From the NCBI GenBank assembly GCA_963920665.1, contig OY987263.1:37374547-37438546 (forward strand): a stretch of DNA of 64,000 nucleotides, read 5' to 3'. Positions 20,318 through 33,392 of this stretch are shown piece after piece. Under the pieces are notes generated by a model. The model ran no database searches and was not told where the DNA came from. It saw only the letters and a list, made by a program, of their open reading frames with translations. The translations under genes and the position numbers were made by a program. Numbering within the stretch: the first letter of the stretch is position 1; each line of letters begins with the position of its first letter. The DNA is from Straminergon stramineum. Lineage: Eukaryota; Streptophyta; Bryopsida; Hypnales; Calliergonaceae.

Positions 20318-21023
20318 TTTGATTTCTTGAATCCAATTTACGCTTTATCAATCTTAACTTAATTCTTCCCAAGTAATTGTCCCCCAAATGTATATACCTC
20401 CTTCTATAAAATCCTTGGGGAGAGAGAGTTCAAAATGTTATGCAATGTTATGAAAAATGGCAAAATCATCATAATTCACCGTAACCCTTTAAATATTGTC
20501 ATGGTTTAGGTACCTTAGAGGCCAAAATACACCCAAAATGCAATGAAAATGCATGTGATTTTCAACACATGTCTTTAGCATTGTCACAAATGACATTAAA
20601 GAAGCACCTAACTTTGCACAAATAAAAAAAATATGTGAATTAGAATCCTCTTCATCTTTTTTTAGATTCTTCTCATCATATTTACATGTATCTTCTTCAA
20701 CAAAGTCATAAAATTGTTAACCAACCTTAACCATTCTCCCTTAGGGGTTGGGATAATCCCTCCATAAATCCCTTACAGTAAGTTTGATTTAATCTATAGA
20801 GTCATTGGTTGATTGGGAAGTTGCAAAGAGTCTTTGGTTGGATGGAAAATTGCAAAGATTCATTGGTTGGTTGGAGAGTTGCGATGCTATATATGGGCTC
20901 CTGCTTTCTAGGGGAGCAAAGGGACCCCAACATTTGTTAATAATATAATGGTATAACATTGTGAATTGAGTATGTTATCCTTCCTACAAAATTTGATGTG
21001 AAAATAAAGGATGTGACACTAAC
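20318..21023. other. AT-rich spacer with a local direct repeat
   Basis: Around 20798-20885 'ttggttga(t/)tgg...a(a)gttgcaaag' is repeated about three times with a period near 35 bases ('agtcattggttgattgg', 'agtctttggttggatgg', 'attcattggttggttgg'). Nothing else is recognised. Confidence 0.5.
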
Positions 21024-21565
21024 TTAACCCTAAGAAGACTAAGGCACATTTTAGACACAAATTGTGAAAAATCATCACTTTTCAAGGCATTGAGGAAAAA
21101 ATGAAAAAAAGAGTTTTAATAAGAAAATTCAATTGTACAAATTTGTACTAGACTACTATGGGAATGTGTGGAAAAAATTTCAGAAACTTTGATCACATAG
21201 ATTGAAGATTATAATGTTTGAGGTTAGAATTTTTTTTTCCGATCTACCTCGACAAGGCCAGTAGACTTTAACTCCTCCTAGAGTGAGATTTTTACACTAC
21301 ACATGGTTATTTTTTTGAACATTTGCATCCCATAACACATAAATTACATAATTATCAAATTTCAAAATTGTAGGAGGAGTTTTGTTCATTCTACCCAAAA
21401 GTTCAAGGCAACATAAATTTTGATTTGGACACTCAATCAAAAAAAATTATAATCCCACTTAAAGAGTACGTGCTCACACATAGTGTCAAAATTTGGAGAA
21501 CATCCATTAAAAAAATGACTTTATATGTACCTACCAACCCCTTTTCTTTGGCACCATGGGGTTAG
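21024..21565 (-). mobile_element. Family A2 element, inverted (534 bases)
   Basis: TTAA at 21024-21027, then CCCTAAGAAGACTAAGGCAC. It ends GCACCATGGGG at 21561, followed by TTAG. The sequence is the reverse complement type of the clean copy at 42008-42579 (shared 'gacaaggcc', 'tcctagagtgag', 'tttttacactacacatggtta'). Confidence 0.7.
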
Positions 21566-22990
21566 ATTGCACCATTCCAAAATAAATGTCTACTTTTTAA
21601 AATGTGGATGAATTCGCCAAATTTGAATGAAAAAGCATATGAATAAGACTGAAAAGTATTTTTTTGGTCCAAAAGATGGAAGAATGTAGAAATACAATAC
21701 TTCCCCAAATTTTATGTGATCGCCACCCTGGCACTTTCTCAAAAAGTAAAAAAAAAAGGGCTGGTACCTACCCAAGATCACATGTGTACATTCAACAGTC
21801 ATTCATTCCGTCTTTTTTTTTACTTGAAACACCTGAACAATTTCCATTGAAAAGGGGATTCATTCCGTCTTTAGAAGGCCATATGGAAGCAGTCTAGAGT
21901 GAGTTTGCAACCACAAATTCAGGATTCCGTATCCATAGCTACTCTATACTCTCCCTAAAACCACAAAGGTTTTCAAAAAGTGTTAAAAAAACCAGAATTC
22001 CAAATGAACAGTATGAACCCCTATCATTCATAATACAGCAAATGAATGAGAATAAAAAAAGAGGAATATTTCCAAGGCAGGCACTCAGGTGCATTGAATT
22101 GAATTGCCACTCACCCAACAAGTTAGTTATTCATACATTATGACGTAAATGATTATAAAGGACCTGACCTTGACAAGCTTTTGTATTGCTCGCTGGCTTT
22201 AGGGTAGATCGACATGGACAATTGATGGGTATGGTACGTATCTCTCACGGAACATATGCTTGATGTATGAGACATACATGCAAAGTTGGTGTAAGTGTCT
22301 TGTTAATAAAATTAGTGTGGTGTCAAAAGTGCGTCGAAAGTTTTGAAAGTGTCGCTCAATCATCATTCAAGTTGACTATTATCAATCAATTGAAAGCCAC
22401 AAGTTAAGTTCAATCAGTTATTGAGAAACATAGGTTTGTTTTTTCTGCCTGCAGCTGCCTTTGTTTGTATACCAACTCTTTCAGACATGCAGTTGGTGAA
22501 GATGCGCTCTTATTAGAGAGAATATTTTCATTATGTCATAACGTTGGAGGCTTGAAATCCGCGCTCACGCAGACTCGAAAACTGCCCAACTCCTCAAAAG
22601 TACACTCTTGGTACATGTTTCTTTTTCATCTTTACAGGGATGTACCAACAATGTTCATTTGAGGAGGTATGCGGTTTTAGAGCTGCAGCCTATGCCATTT
22701 TGACTTCAAAAATTTATAACTATTTGTGCGAAGCTCCAAAAAATATGAAACGACTTGGGTGAGATGCCAATTCCACTTTTCTATCAAGGAAAACTTACTG
22801 AAAAATATTTAAAGAAGTTTCACCTCACCAAAATTCAGTTTCAGCTCTTAGATGATTGGGCACTTTATAGACCTCCTACCTTGGCTCACACAGATATTGG
22901 AAACCAATGAAGGCATACAAGTATTGTGGTATAGTATGGTACATGATTTGATAACATTTTACCTTGTGTCAATTGAAAATATGTGGTGAA
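21566..22990. other. Mixed spacer, no gene supported
   Basis: Short frames at 21664-21897 and 22465-22662 lie in slightly GC-richer sequence, but neither has a recognisable motif or splice context. Confidence 0.4.
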
Positions 22991-23228
22991 TGCAAAAACT
23001 TACACTATCAAGAGGATATCTTCTAAAATCTGGTGCCACGTTTTACTATTGTGCCTAGTTGCTATTGCTAGATGGGTCAAATTTTGATTGATTTTCTTGT
23101 TGCCAAGTGAGAGGAGGTCCCAACGTATGGAAGAAGGTGACATTTGGATACTATATGCAAAAGTTACGAAGAGTCCAAGTTTGTTTTGGTATGTAAAGGT
23201 TCTGAAATCGTTTCTTCCACACAATGAC
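22991..23228 (+). mobile_element. Family E fragment, copy 3
   Basis: Shares 'actattgtgcctag', 'tttcttgttgccaagtgagaggagg', CATTTGGATACTATATGCAA and 'tttcttccaca' with the other copies. It stops abruptly where the family J element begins. Confidence 0.55.
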
Positions 23229-23694
23229 ACTAGCATGTGAACCCAGAAATAAGAGCCTATGAGCCTTGAGCCTAGGTGTAAGTAGATATTCTACAACTAT
23301 TAAAGGTATTTATAGCATACATACTTGTGATATGAGTACCCTATAACCATGTACGATGCTTGTAACATAGGTACTTATAATATAAACATCCTGTAATCAT
23401 GGCAAGTGCCTATAACATAGGCACCTAAAGCATAGACACCCATATTATAATTAGGCACTTATTATATAAACATCATGTAATCATGGAAGGTGCTCATAAC
23501 AAAGGTACTTACAATATAGACACCTATAATATGAACATCCTACAACCATGGAAGATGCTTATAACATAGGTACCTACAATATAAACACCTATAATTACAA
23601 ACATCCTAAAACTATAGAAGGTACCAATAACATAGGAGCCTACAATAGGTCCTAAGCTCATGGGCTCAAGATCCTAGGCTTACATGCTAGCAAC
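23229..23694. repeat. Inverted-end element with internal tandem-like repeats (family J copy 2)
   Basis: Left arm CTAGCATGTGAACCCAGAAA...GAGCCTATGAGCCTTGAGCC. Right arm, inverted, CTAGCATGTAAGCCTAGGAT...GAGCCCATGAGCTTAGG. The interior is built of degenerate units of about 90 bases ('cttataacataggtacctacaatataaacacctataat...catcct'). Confidence 0.6.
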
Positions 23695-23735
23695 TGTGTT
23701 TTGGGAAGTACCCCCCAACATTGAAATGGTAGGCT

Positions 23736-24597
23736 TTAACCCCCTAAATAGGACTAGGTTCATTCACAAATGGTCAAACATCATGTTTGAGCTAAATTTA
23801 GACTATTAAATTGTGTTCAAATGTCAATCCCATGTTTTTATTATATAAAATTAGGAACTAAAAAAGTTCAATTTATTTTGTAAAAAATTTTCATTTTTCA
23901 AATTTTTGTAGAAAAAAAGTGAAAATGAAAAAGTAAAAATAGCAAAATAGTCTAATTAATTTGAATTTTTTTAAAAGGTAGCAATGGAGCTTGGTGAAAA
24001 AAAATTCTAATAATATTACTTTATCCTTAGTTTACACCTAAAATACCTTTCAAAAGACCTGTAAGTCAAATTTTGCTATCAAACTAAATTTATCCTTTTG
24101 TATAATTGATAGATAAAATTTTGATATTCTTGGCTAGTGAAAAAATGTAGTCTCTATTGATGTTTTTTTTTCATAGATTTTGATGGAAAAATGAAAATGT
24201 TGTGATTTTTAAGAGTAAAAAGTGGAAATAAAGTTATATAAATTATAATGTATATTAGAATAATAAATTGGAATTTCGACCTTAAATGATGGTTAGAATG
24301 AGAAACATAATTTTATAATTGAAAATTAAAAATTATTTTATTGAAAGAATATATGAATGAAAAATAGACAATACTGTGATATTTGGATTTTAACACATGA
24401 AGCTTGCAATTGCAACAATTCTTTCAATAATTAGAATCTTTTCAAAAATGTATAATAAAGTTGAAAGCAATCTTGTCAAACTTCATTTTCTTAGTTTAAA
24501 TCAAATACCAAAAATGGTTATGTTGATAGTACAATCAAAGTTGACCAAGGCACATCCATTTTGGAGGTGCTTGGACAATCGGACCTGTAGGATTTAA
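23736..24597 (+). mobile_element. Probable TTAA-type element, family D (854 bases)
   Basis: TTAA at 23736-23739 followed by CCCCCTAAATAGGACTAGG. The right end is CAATCGGACCTGTAGGAT before TTAA at 24594-24597. The ends match only partly (CC-TA-AGG-CC pattern), so the boundary is tentative. The right TTAA is shared with the next element. Confidence 0.45.
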
Positions 24598-25112
24598 CCC
24601 CTAAGTGCTCCGATGTCCATTTTCTAGACGATGAACAAATTGAATTTTGAATTTCATCCTCCTTACTGCTTTGATGAAAGTTATTCTAATTTTTGGAGAT
24701 ACTTTATTAAGTTGCTATCCTATCCAAGGGTTGGATTTGGTGTTATTAGAATATTTGTTTTTCTAGAATTACAAATATTGAAGTATGTCAAGTGGCTGAC
24801 GAAGTCAAAATTGCATTGACTATAGTTTAAAATTGGATTTACCAAAATGACGTTAATCACGTTATAGATTTAAAGAACACAATTTTTTTGAAATTTGAAG
24901 GAATTTTGAAATTTTCCTTTCAAAATTTATTTAAAAATATTGGTGATAGCATTGCCACATTGGTGAATCTAACTGTATAGGTGGAATCTACAACGCAAAA
25001 GCTACAATTTTCATTTGTATATCAATTTCAAAATATGGTTCCAAATAGCATTTTATAATGATTTTTTTCGGATTGTTGATTTTGGAGATGAATCTAGACA
25101 TTTAGAGGTTGA
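24594..25112 (+). mobile_element. TTAA-type element, family C copy 2 (511 bases)
   Basis: TTAA at 24594-24597, interior from CCCCTAAGTGCTCCGATGTCC to CTAGACATTTAGAGG at 25108, then TTGA. It is the reverse complement of the copy at 16342-16927 (shared AATTTGTTCAT, 'tggatttg', 'gcaatg' words and both termini). Confidence 0.7.
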
Positions 25113-27989
25113 CCTATAATTGACAAACGACTTTCTTTTGTCCTTTGTATGAATTTTCAAAATCCTATATGACTAAAAAAGACATTTTTTCATTCTATTT
25201 CTTTTTAAGAGTTTCCTGATTACATTTGCAATGGATGCCGTTGGAAATTCCTTCTTTGTAGTATTATTATATTTTCTATAGAAGAAGATGCTTAATCCAT
25301 ATATAATTATTTAGTGTATTTTGGCAATTTCTAGATACTTGCTCACAATTTGAATTTTAGCTATGAAAATGATCTTTTAAAATTCAAGTCCAAGTGATGA
25401 AATGAAGTTTATCGAATCTACAATAGTTTCTACTCTAATTTGAAGACTTAAAAAAATCCTGTAAGTGAAAGTTTTATTGCACTTTGAACAAGGGGGGGGG
25501 GGTAGTGAGTGGTTGGAGTAGCAACATACATGCGAACAAATGATAGGGTATGTTAAAAAAATGGGGGCTAAAAATTATAAATGGGTTTAGAGTACTATAG
25601 GATATTGAAAATGACATTGAATGTCTTTAATGTACTATAGGGTATAGAATAATAGGTCCCATTAGAAAATTACATAATGATAGCATGTGGAAAAAAAAAT
25701 AAAAATTCATACCCCGCTATAAAATAGTGGTTGTTTGCACCTATATCCTTATTTTTTTAACACACTACCCCTCGATGACTTTTAATATAGGGATATTACT
25801 ATAAAATTATTGATTTTTAATTTATAAAAAGGCAAAATATTTTGGTTTACACCTTAACATTCTACACTGTTATATACACATATAGAGATAATTCAATCTC
25901 TTTGAAGTGAATATTTATTTATTATGAAATTTCTTCATTTTTTCTTAAAAAAACAAGGTATTTTTTCATTACGGAAAAACTTATAAACCATGATCTAAAG
26001 AAACATGTGATTTCATCTCCAAAAGATCAATATGAAAATTTTCATTTGCAAATAGTCACCAAATTGGAGCTTACAAAGTGAAGGATTTTGAAGTTTAATA
26101 ACTAATGGTTAATGGTAATTATAGACTATTCTTGTCAAGATTTGACTTTGAATGAAATTCTATAAGGATGAAGTATATCATCAAATTAGTCACACAAATA
26201 GATCCATTTATGATATGAATAACTTGGTGCATTCATTATTTCTACTTAAACCCTAAAAGTTATTCATTGAACTATTTGAGTGCTCTACTAAGCTAGAGGA
26301 TTAAACCTTGATTGACTTGAGGGCTTTCATTGTTAAATAAATTTTTGTTTGTACATCTAAATTATGAAATTTTCATGTTTGATTGTACAATTATTTTTCT
26401 TTGTAAAAGTGATAGATTTATAAAAGAAAAGCAAAAAAAGAATGCATATGATTATGTTGTTGGACTGGGCAACCCTAACAATAAAATCATAGGGCAATCC
26501 CCACTTGGAATGTACCACTCCCAATTCCCACTTGAGTGAAAATAACCATAGCAAAAAAACATGATTTTTGCCCCAAATCAAAGATAAGTTTTTGGGAAAT
26601 AATTTGTTTGTACTCTATACCACATTGGTTGAGAAAGAAAAGAATTCGGTTGCAATAGGCCTTCTAGCCATGATCATATAGTACTATAGTATTGTATGTG
26701 ATGTGCAAATGCATAAAATATCATAGTTGTGGGGAAATATCAGCAAAAAAGAATTATAGAAATAAATGTTAAAATTTTATAAAAATAGTTTGTTTTTTTT
26801 CCAAAAAACAAAAATTTGTATGGTGAAAAAAATTATTGTTCAAAATTTATATTTTAAGTGTCTATCAAACCTTATTTTTCATTTATACTACCTTACACTT
26901 ACCTTACACTTACAATATTTAGTTTATGATGAGGATTTTATTAGAATATTTATGGCATATACACCTTCGTTGTGACATTTATAGGGCAAATTACAAAAGG
27001 TTAAGCAAAAATAAGTGAAAATAAAAAACTTTGGATCCCAAAGTTATCAAATGGAAAGTGATGTAAATCATTGTCTAAGTTGTAAAAAACTCACGCTAAA
27101 TCTTGAGTTAAATGTTTGTGTATGTATAATAGACTATGTGCACACACTCAAATTTTTAAAAACATTGAATTACTTAAGAATAATTTTTTCAAGTCACAAC
27201 TCAACACATTGATTTCTTGAACCTTCTACAATGATCATCATAGATGAAATATTTTGACTATGGCTTATTATAGACCATTAATATTTTAAAATCTAAAAAG
27301 AAATTCAAGAACTTTTGGATAGCATCATATAGAGAATGTTCTCTAGAGGAAGTTCTTTTGTAATCATTGTAATCATTTGAAGGCATCTTTATGATTTTTC
27401 AAGATTTTTATATTATTTAATTATTAACTATTTTTTTTTCTAAAGGCACCATTTTTTCAATTGGAAAAATGAATTTTTGAGATGAAATATACTTGCATTC
27501 TTTGTCTCTTTGATATATAGATTGCATATAAAGAAGAATTTGAAAATTCATAGAATACAAGTGTAGGGAAACCAATACAATAATCTTAGAAATGAAATTA
27601 GATGTGTTGCACTCATTGGCAAAACTAAAATGATGAAAATGAATGAAAATAGGGCGACTGTTTGAATAATTTACAATATGGCATCCTTTGTATTGTGTTA
27701 AAATTCACATAAATTAGATGCAAATGATAAGCTTGCATTACGAAAATGACTTGGAAGAAGCTCTACATTACCTATTGGACTACATGGATTTTTTCTATTT
27801 GTAGGTGTAACATTAATTTATCAAGGTCATACTATTTGAAAAACAATTAGATCATTGTACGTTGAAATATTATTGCATTGTACCAACTCTCACAAAAATA
27901 AAAATATATGGCAACACTAATTTTGCACCTAAATAATTGTAGGTCTTTTCATGGGCATTTCGATTCTCTTATCTATGCAAGGTGGGTAT
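25113..27989. other. AT-rich spacer, nothing secure
   Basis: A G-run with GGTAGTGAGTGG (25493-25514) and an inverted-looking CACTACCCCTCG (about 25764-25775) could be the ends of a roughly 290-base element, but the arms match poorly. Small Phe/Ile/Lys-rich frames (for example 26766-26975) look like chance frames in AT-rich DNA. Confidence 0.4.
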
Positions 27990-28270
27990 CATGAAAACGA
28001 ATGTTTTTCGCTATTGTGCCTAGCAACTATTAACAAATTGATAAATTTTTTATATTTTCTTGTTGGTGAGTAAAAGAGGGCTCCAACTTTCAACATTGCA
28101 ATGAAGGGAGCATTTGATTACTATATGTAAAAGTTATCAAGGGTCAAAGATTTTTTTACAAAGGTTCTAAAATCATTTCTTCCACATAGGTGAATATTAA
28201 TTCTAGAGATGTACTCGTGCTAAGTGATGATGGTGATTTTGTGTTAGTGGCGCATTTAGAGTGCCTAACT
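27990..28270 (+). mobile_element. Family E fragment, copy 4
   Basis: Shares 'cgctattgtgcctagcaactatt', 'attttcttgttggtgag', CATTTGATTACTATATGTAA and 'atcatttcttccacatagg' with the other copies. Termini are eroded. Confidence 0.5.
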
Positions 28271-28859
28271 TAGATTATGCTTCTATGCATAATTTTGAAC
28301 CTTTATTGATGGAACAAATCAAAATAGTAGTAGGTCTTCTCATAGGCAATTTCCTTGTCAACATCAATTATGATGCCAAACATGCCAAACAAAGGTTTTA
28401 GTGGCAAACCAAAACCTAAAGTTCAACCTTGTGACATTGAGACTACTATACTTGTATAATAGGTTTGACACTTTGGCGCCAAATGTTTAATTAAAGTCTA
28501 AAAAAAGCTTCGGCACTTCATAATATAATTTTTAAGGATTGAATATGAAATTTTAGGAAATCAAAAGATCTAACACCTAACCAAAAATATCTTCATTCTA
28601 CACTTGTAAATGATATTTTGGAATCCATCTAATTGAGCATATTACTATCACGCAATGAACCTAAATTTTTTATCATAATATAACTATACACCTTATGCAT
28701 GAATCCCTTGCAAAATTTCTTATGTCACTGACCATGTGCGAAGGGTTGATTAGACAAAGTATTTATACAAGGGTGGTGGTAGGAGTGAAAACAAACCATG
28801 TGAGATATGCAAATTAGGATTAGTAGGAGCTCAACTGCTCATAGTTCAATTAAAAGTAG
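28271..28859. other. AT-rich spacer, nothing recognised
   Basis: No open frame or pairable repeat end seen. Confidence 0.5.
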
Positions 28860-29175
28860 GAATTTCAAACTTCATTTAGGCATGGTAGAATAATTTTTTT
28901 CAAAAAACTTTGAACAGAAATAATGTGAAAAATAAAGCTAAATTTCATCTCCAAAAATCCGTTTGATATTTCAAGACTCCAATCAAAAGTTATGGACAAA
29001 GTTGAGAGAAGGTTTGGAAGGGACATTTTCAAGCACCCTCTCTAAATTTTGTCTTTAAATTTTTTTCAAATCTCAAAATCACAAATAGACTTGTGTTGAT
29101 GAAAGTTAACTTGATTTTAAAATCTTTACAAGTCAAATTTTTTTGGAAAAAGTTATTCTATTATGCTAAAATGAA
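28860..29175. mobile_element. Long-armed foldback element, family H copy 1 (eroded)
   Basis: The left arm 'catggtagaataatttttttcaaaaaactttga' pairs with the right arm '...tcaaatttttttggaaaaagttattctattatg'. The inner stretches 'atttcatctccaaaaatc' and 'aaccctc/gggtg'-type spacer match copies 2 and 3. The arms are more diverged than in the other two. Confidence 0.6.
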
Positions 29176-29929
29176 GTTTGAAGTTCACCTTTGAATACAA
29201 TTTCTACATTATTTTTGACAATGAGCACTCAAGCTCTCATCTTCAAATTGTCCCATATGCTTTGAGGGTTCATGACAAATAATGAATTTCATTATAAAAA
29301 CAACCTCTCTAGCCTACATTTCAATTTAAATGAAAATGAAGTAATTCCTCCAAATTTCCATCGAATTTTTTTTCATGGTATATGGTCAATTAAGGGATTG
29401 ATATATGACTAAATGGATTGGTAATGGATTATCTAGATCTCTAACAAACCATCATTACATTTCTTTGTAAATTTGAATGTCACTATTAGAATTACCTAAA
29501 AATATCAGCATTTTATTTAATTAACTTAAGCCAAACCTACTATCCAAGTACGATATTGTTAAAAACATTAAAAAAAATCCATTGTCTTAGTTTGTAGTAA
29601 ATTAAAAGTAACTGCACCTAAAATTACATAAATTAGTAATCAAGTATGGTTTCTATTTTTATATAAGATTTTTTTGTGGGGTCTTATAGGTAGTTAAAAG
29701 AAGATTGATTTTTAGATTATCTCAGAATACATTTTTTGGACATGTTGTCGTGTGTAAAGAGTCGTCTTGAAGAAAACATTGTGATCCTCATTGCAGCTAA
29801 ATGAGATCTAAAATATGGGGAAATACCCTAAATCATACAGAGATATAAGTATAGAAGGCTTTGCATGCTTTGTATATCATACATTGTCGTAATATAGGTT
29901 ATCAACTAGTTGAAATAGACATCATTGAC
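29176..29929. other. AT-rich spacer, nothing recognised
   Basis: No supportable feature. Confidence 0.5.
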
Positions 29930-30249
29930 TGTTAAAAGGGGGTGTTTAGTATTGGTAGTTGTTGAACGTTGGAAGTTTTGTTGCTAGTTTACCTTGTTAG
30001 TTGCTAGTTGATAACTGGTTGGTTAGTAGTTGATATGAGGGTTATGGGGGTAGAATTAAGGTTAGTTGGCAGCTAACTGCCAAGGGTTGTAGTGGCTTCT
30101 TAGAAGCAAGGGCTAGTTCCTTATCTCTCTTTAGTTGTTGGGAGGAGTGGGAGGCACTTGGGGTGGGAATTATGTATTTGTTGTTGAATTTTATATTGAA
30201 AGAGACCTTCATGTGAAGGATTTGGTAAACATTGTGTTTTGATAAAGCA
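29930..30249 (+). mobile_element. Possible degenerate LTR followed by a primer-binding-site-like word
   Basis: TGTTAAAAGGGGGTG...GATAAAGCA has TG...CA ends, a GTTAG-rich body and a stretch 'gttgttgaattttatattgaaagagacc' typical of plant LTR leaders. Immediately after it, TTGGATCAAGGC (30250-30261) resembles the initiator-Met tRNA primer site TGGTATCAGAGC. The decayed gag starts about 850 bases downstream. No second LTR or target duplication was found. Confidence 0.35.
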
Positions 30250-31089
30250 TTGGATCAAGGCAAAATGTTGGATCTGATTTTTTGGGAGGTTGATCTACTA
30301 TGATGCCAAGTTTGAGATTTAGATCTATTATGAGGTTACAAATTGGAGGTCTTTGAAATCTACGGCAACCAAGGAAGGTGCATTGAGGAGCTTGGATCTT
30401 ACGGACTTTTTGTTTTAAACCTAGGAAATATAAAACATACTTTTTTTCACTCACCCTCTATCTTGTGTCAAAATCTTGACTTCTATGGACTTGGGATCTA
30501 TGAGCAATGCACAAAAATACAACCAAGTATAGAAACCATGACTAAGCAAGTCAGAGTAGGAAAATGTCTACCAAAGTTGGACAATATTTTGAATTAAGGT
30601 GAAATTTGGTATGTGAGGATTTGATAACTTGATTTATTTTGTAAAAAAAAGTTTTAAACATTTGGAGAGACTATCCATAAGATAAACTTGGTCAAATTCA
30701 TCTATGCTAGTTTAGGATATCCCCAGAAGGGCAGAAAGTCAATAGTAAAAAAATGTCCATCTAAGTTAGAAAATATCTTAGTTTGATATGAAAATTTATA
30801 TTCAAGTAATTGGATAGTTGATTTACATTTTGGCAAAGTTTCAAGTTGTTTGGAGATACTTTCTATCATTTATGCTACATCAAAGTTAGGTATAGCAATT
30901 TCTAAGGCATAGTGGGAGTTGTAGGATAGAGATTTAAGGAAAAGAGAGTTTTGAGGGTAGGTTTATTATTCTTTAGGGTGTTTAGGATGATATGCAAAGC
31001 TCTTCTACCTTCAAAGTCCTATGCTATTCCAAACCTAATAGTAAATCTTTGTGACATTTTTTGATGAACCAAACGTAAAAAGTTTAGAG
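30250..31089. other. Spacer between the possible LTR and gag
   Basis: Short frames such as 30343-30597 are not recognisable. The position fits an untranslated leader of the decayed retroelement. Confidence 0.35.
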
Positions 31090-31808
31090 TAGTAGTGTTT
31101 TATATTTGGTGAGAGCCATAGGGGATCATCATGGACCAAAGGGTGGTCCTTTTGGCATGGTGGATGATGTCTTGATGATGATGTTTAAGGCACTTAGCTT
31201 GTTTATGAGGCAACAACAAGTTGAGCAACAAAAATAAGTAATGGTGTCTAAAGTGTTGCATTCTATTGTGATCGAGATGGATCAATTTGATGGATAGGAT
31301 ATTTTGTAGTATGTTCAATTTTATGCAAGAGAGATGGATTTGAATAGGGTCTCAAAGCATAAGATGGTTGAGAGCTTTGAGCTCTCCATTGTTCTTGAAA
31401 TTTGTGGAAGGATGAGGGAATTTTGAAATAGTAATGGTGGAACTTTGGTGACATTTGTGCAAGCATTGGAGGATTTTTTTATGGAGGATTTTGAGAGGGT
31501 AATTAAGAAGAAATTTTTGGAGTGAGTGGTACACTCTAGTAGGGGCCTATTGACAAATTAATGATTGAGGGAGTTGAAGCATCAATATGTGCAATTGATA
31601 GGGATTGAGAAAAAAAATTTGGATGTGGATAAGATAAAGTTTTTTATAAAAGGGACCAATTTATGGTTGCAAGAGATGTTTGAGCTTCTTTTGAAACACT
31701 AAAATGAAAAGTGTGGTTTAAAGATTGATTGGAAGGAGGTTGAAGGGTTTGTGTCATTATTTATAGAAAGACAACAACAGAAGGATACAAATATTGTGAG
31801 TGATGCTT
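31090..31808 (+). pseudogene. Decayed retrotransposon gag, N-terminal part
   Basis: The frame of the ATG at 31276 reads, with several stops, FDG.DI....QFYAREMDLN, then MVESFELSIVLEICGRM, FVQALEDFFMEDFERVIKKK, LRELKHQYVQLIGIEKKNLD, FIKGTNLWLQEMFELLLKH and KIDWKEVEGFVSLFIERQ. This is the layout of a plant LTR-retrotransposon gag (capsid-like helices). At least seven in-frame stops show it is dead. It breaks off near 31808, and a matching C-terminal part resumes beyond 35880. Confidence 0.65.
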
Positions 31809-33230
31809 GTGAGTACCAAATTACCCACCCTTGGTAATTTGCGAATGCAACTAGGTTTTGGGTTTCGACAAAATGACTCCTTCCAAGCAATGGATCTTTT
31901 TACTAAGTGCCTAAGTGACCCCCAATTGCAAGATTCACTTAAACTACTTCCAACGTTTTGGGCCCACTAGATGGAAGGCCCGCTGGATGATTTGGATGGG
32001 ACCCACCCTTGGACAGAACTATCCTAAGAACCTTCTAGTTCATCTCGTGCCATTTCTAAAAATATAAGACTCGACCTTACCCGACTTTCCTAGCCAAAGT
32101 TATGGGTGGATGAAGTTTGATTGCTACTTAGTTCTTCAAACTTCATTCATCTATTACACCTAGCTCCCCAATTCAGAAAGATCCGAAATTTTGGGGGATA
32201 GTTCAAAAGGATTTCCCCTACCCAGATCTAGAGTTGGACTTTGATCGGGGATTTCTACCGAATTCTCATCCAAACCTTACCCAAACTTTATCTGCTAATT
32301 TCTCCTAGCCTATAATTCGGAATTGACTTTTCTCTTCGGCCCTGGACCCTACTCAAGAGCCTCCTCCTAATGTATTTAAGTCTCTATCAAACACGGAGTT
32401 TAGCTGTTCTTGATCCCCTTTGACCTTGAACTTCATCTGGTGATAACTTCCTCAATTTTCATCCGATTTAGACTTGCCTTAGGGTTTTAGAAAGCCACGG
32501 CTTCCCTCTTTATGCCTATGCCTCTAGAAATGACCTGATCTACGGTCCTTTGGTCTAACCTAGGGGTAGGCCTCGGCCCAACTTGCTAAATTCTAGTTAG
32601 AGCCCTAAGGAAAGTTTGGGGGGGTTTAACTCACACCTCGGAGCTTGAGTTGTTGCTCGTGTCTATTGGAAGCTTGACCTCCTCCGCCATGAACTCCCAT
32701 GCTGTGAGACAACGAACCATCATTCTAATCATAAAATAACTTGGTACAAGGATTTAATTGCTGATTTCTCTCCCTATTTCTTTCCTCATTCCTTCTTTTC
32801 TTTTCTCCCACACTCTAAGGTGGCCCAACTAACCTTGATCTTCCTACTAAAATAATCTTAAGTCATTCCCTCCTCCAAATTGAGCTACTTCTTACATCTT
32901 ACCTCTTACGTCCTACACTTACATCTCACATTTAAGTTTGGGGTGATTACCTACTTCTAATCTAAGGGCCTCAATAAGTCTTGTGAAATCCCCTCCCCCC
33001 CTCCGTTTTCCTTATCTACTTCCGCTCCCTAACCTTTAACTTGTCCTCCTTCTTACCTCTTTCTCATTCTCTTATTCATGTGATTGTTGCCTTGAGGGTA
33101 GTTTGTAGGAAACCGGGAGTTGGATTCTCCGCCCCAATGGTTGCTTAGCATGGTGGAGTTTGTGGTCGACCTTCCTTCTCCTTCTATCTTGGTTATTGGG
33201 CCTCTTCTCTTCTTGGCAATGCCTTGTTTT

Positions 33231-33392
33231 CTCTCACCTCTGGACAACCCCTTTCCTCTCTCACCTCTAGACAGCCCCTTTCCTCTCTCACCTCTAGACA
33301 GCCCCTTTCCTCTCTCACCTCTAGACAACCCCTTTCCTCTCTCACCTCTGGACAGCCCCTTTCCCCTCTCACCTCTAGACAACCCCTTTCTT
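33231..33392. repeat. 27-base tandem repeat, six copies
   Basis: The unit CTCTCACCTCTAGACAGCCC plus CTTTCCT is repeated six times with 0-3 changes per copy. The period is divisible by three, so long repetitive frames arise on both strands (SPLDSPFPL-type and SRGERGKGL-type). These are a by-product of the repeat and not evidence of a protein. Confidence 0.9.

Noticed and set aside
31100..31534. Minus-strand frames of 60-72 codons
   Set aside because: They are the antisense of the decayed gag, which has far better family resemblance on the plus strand.
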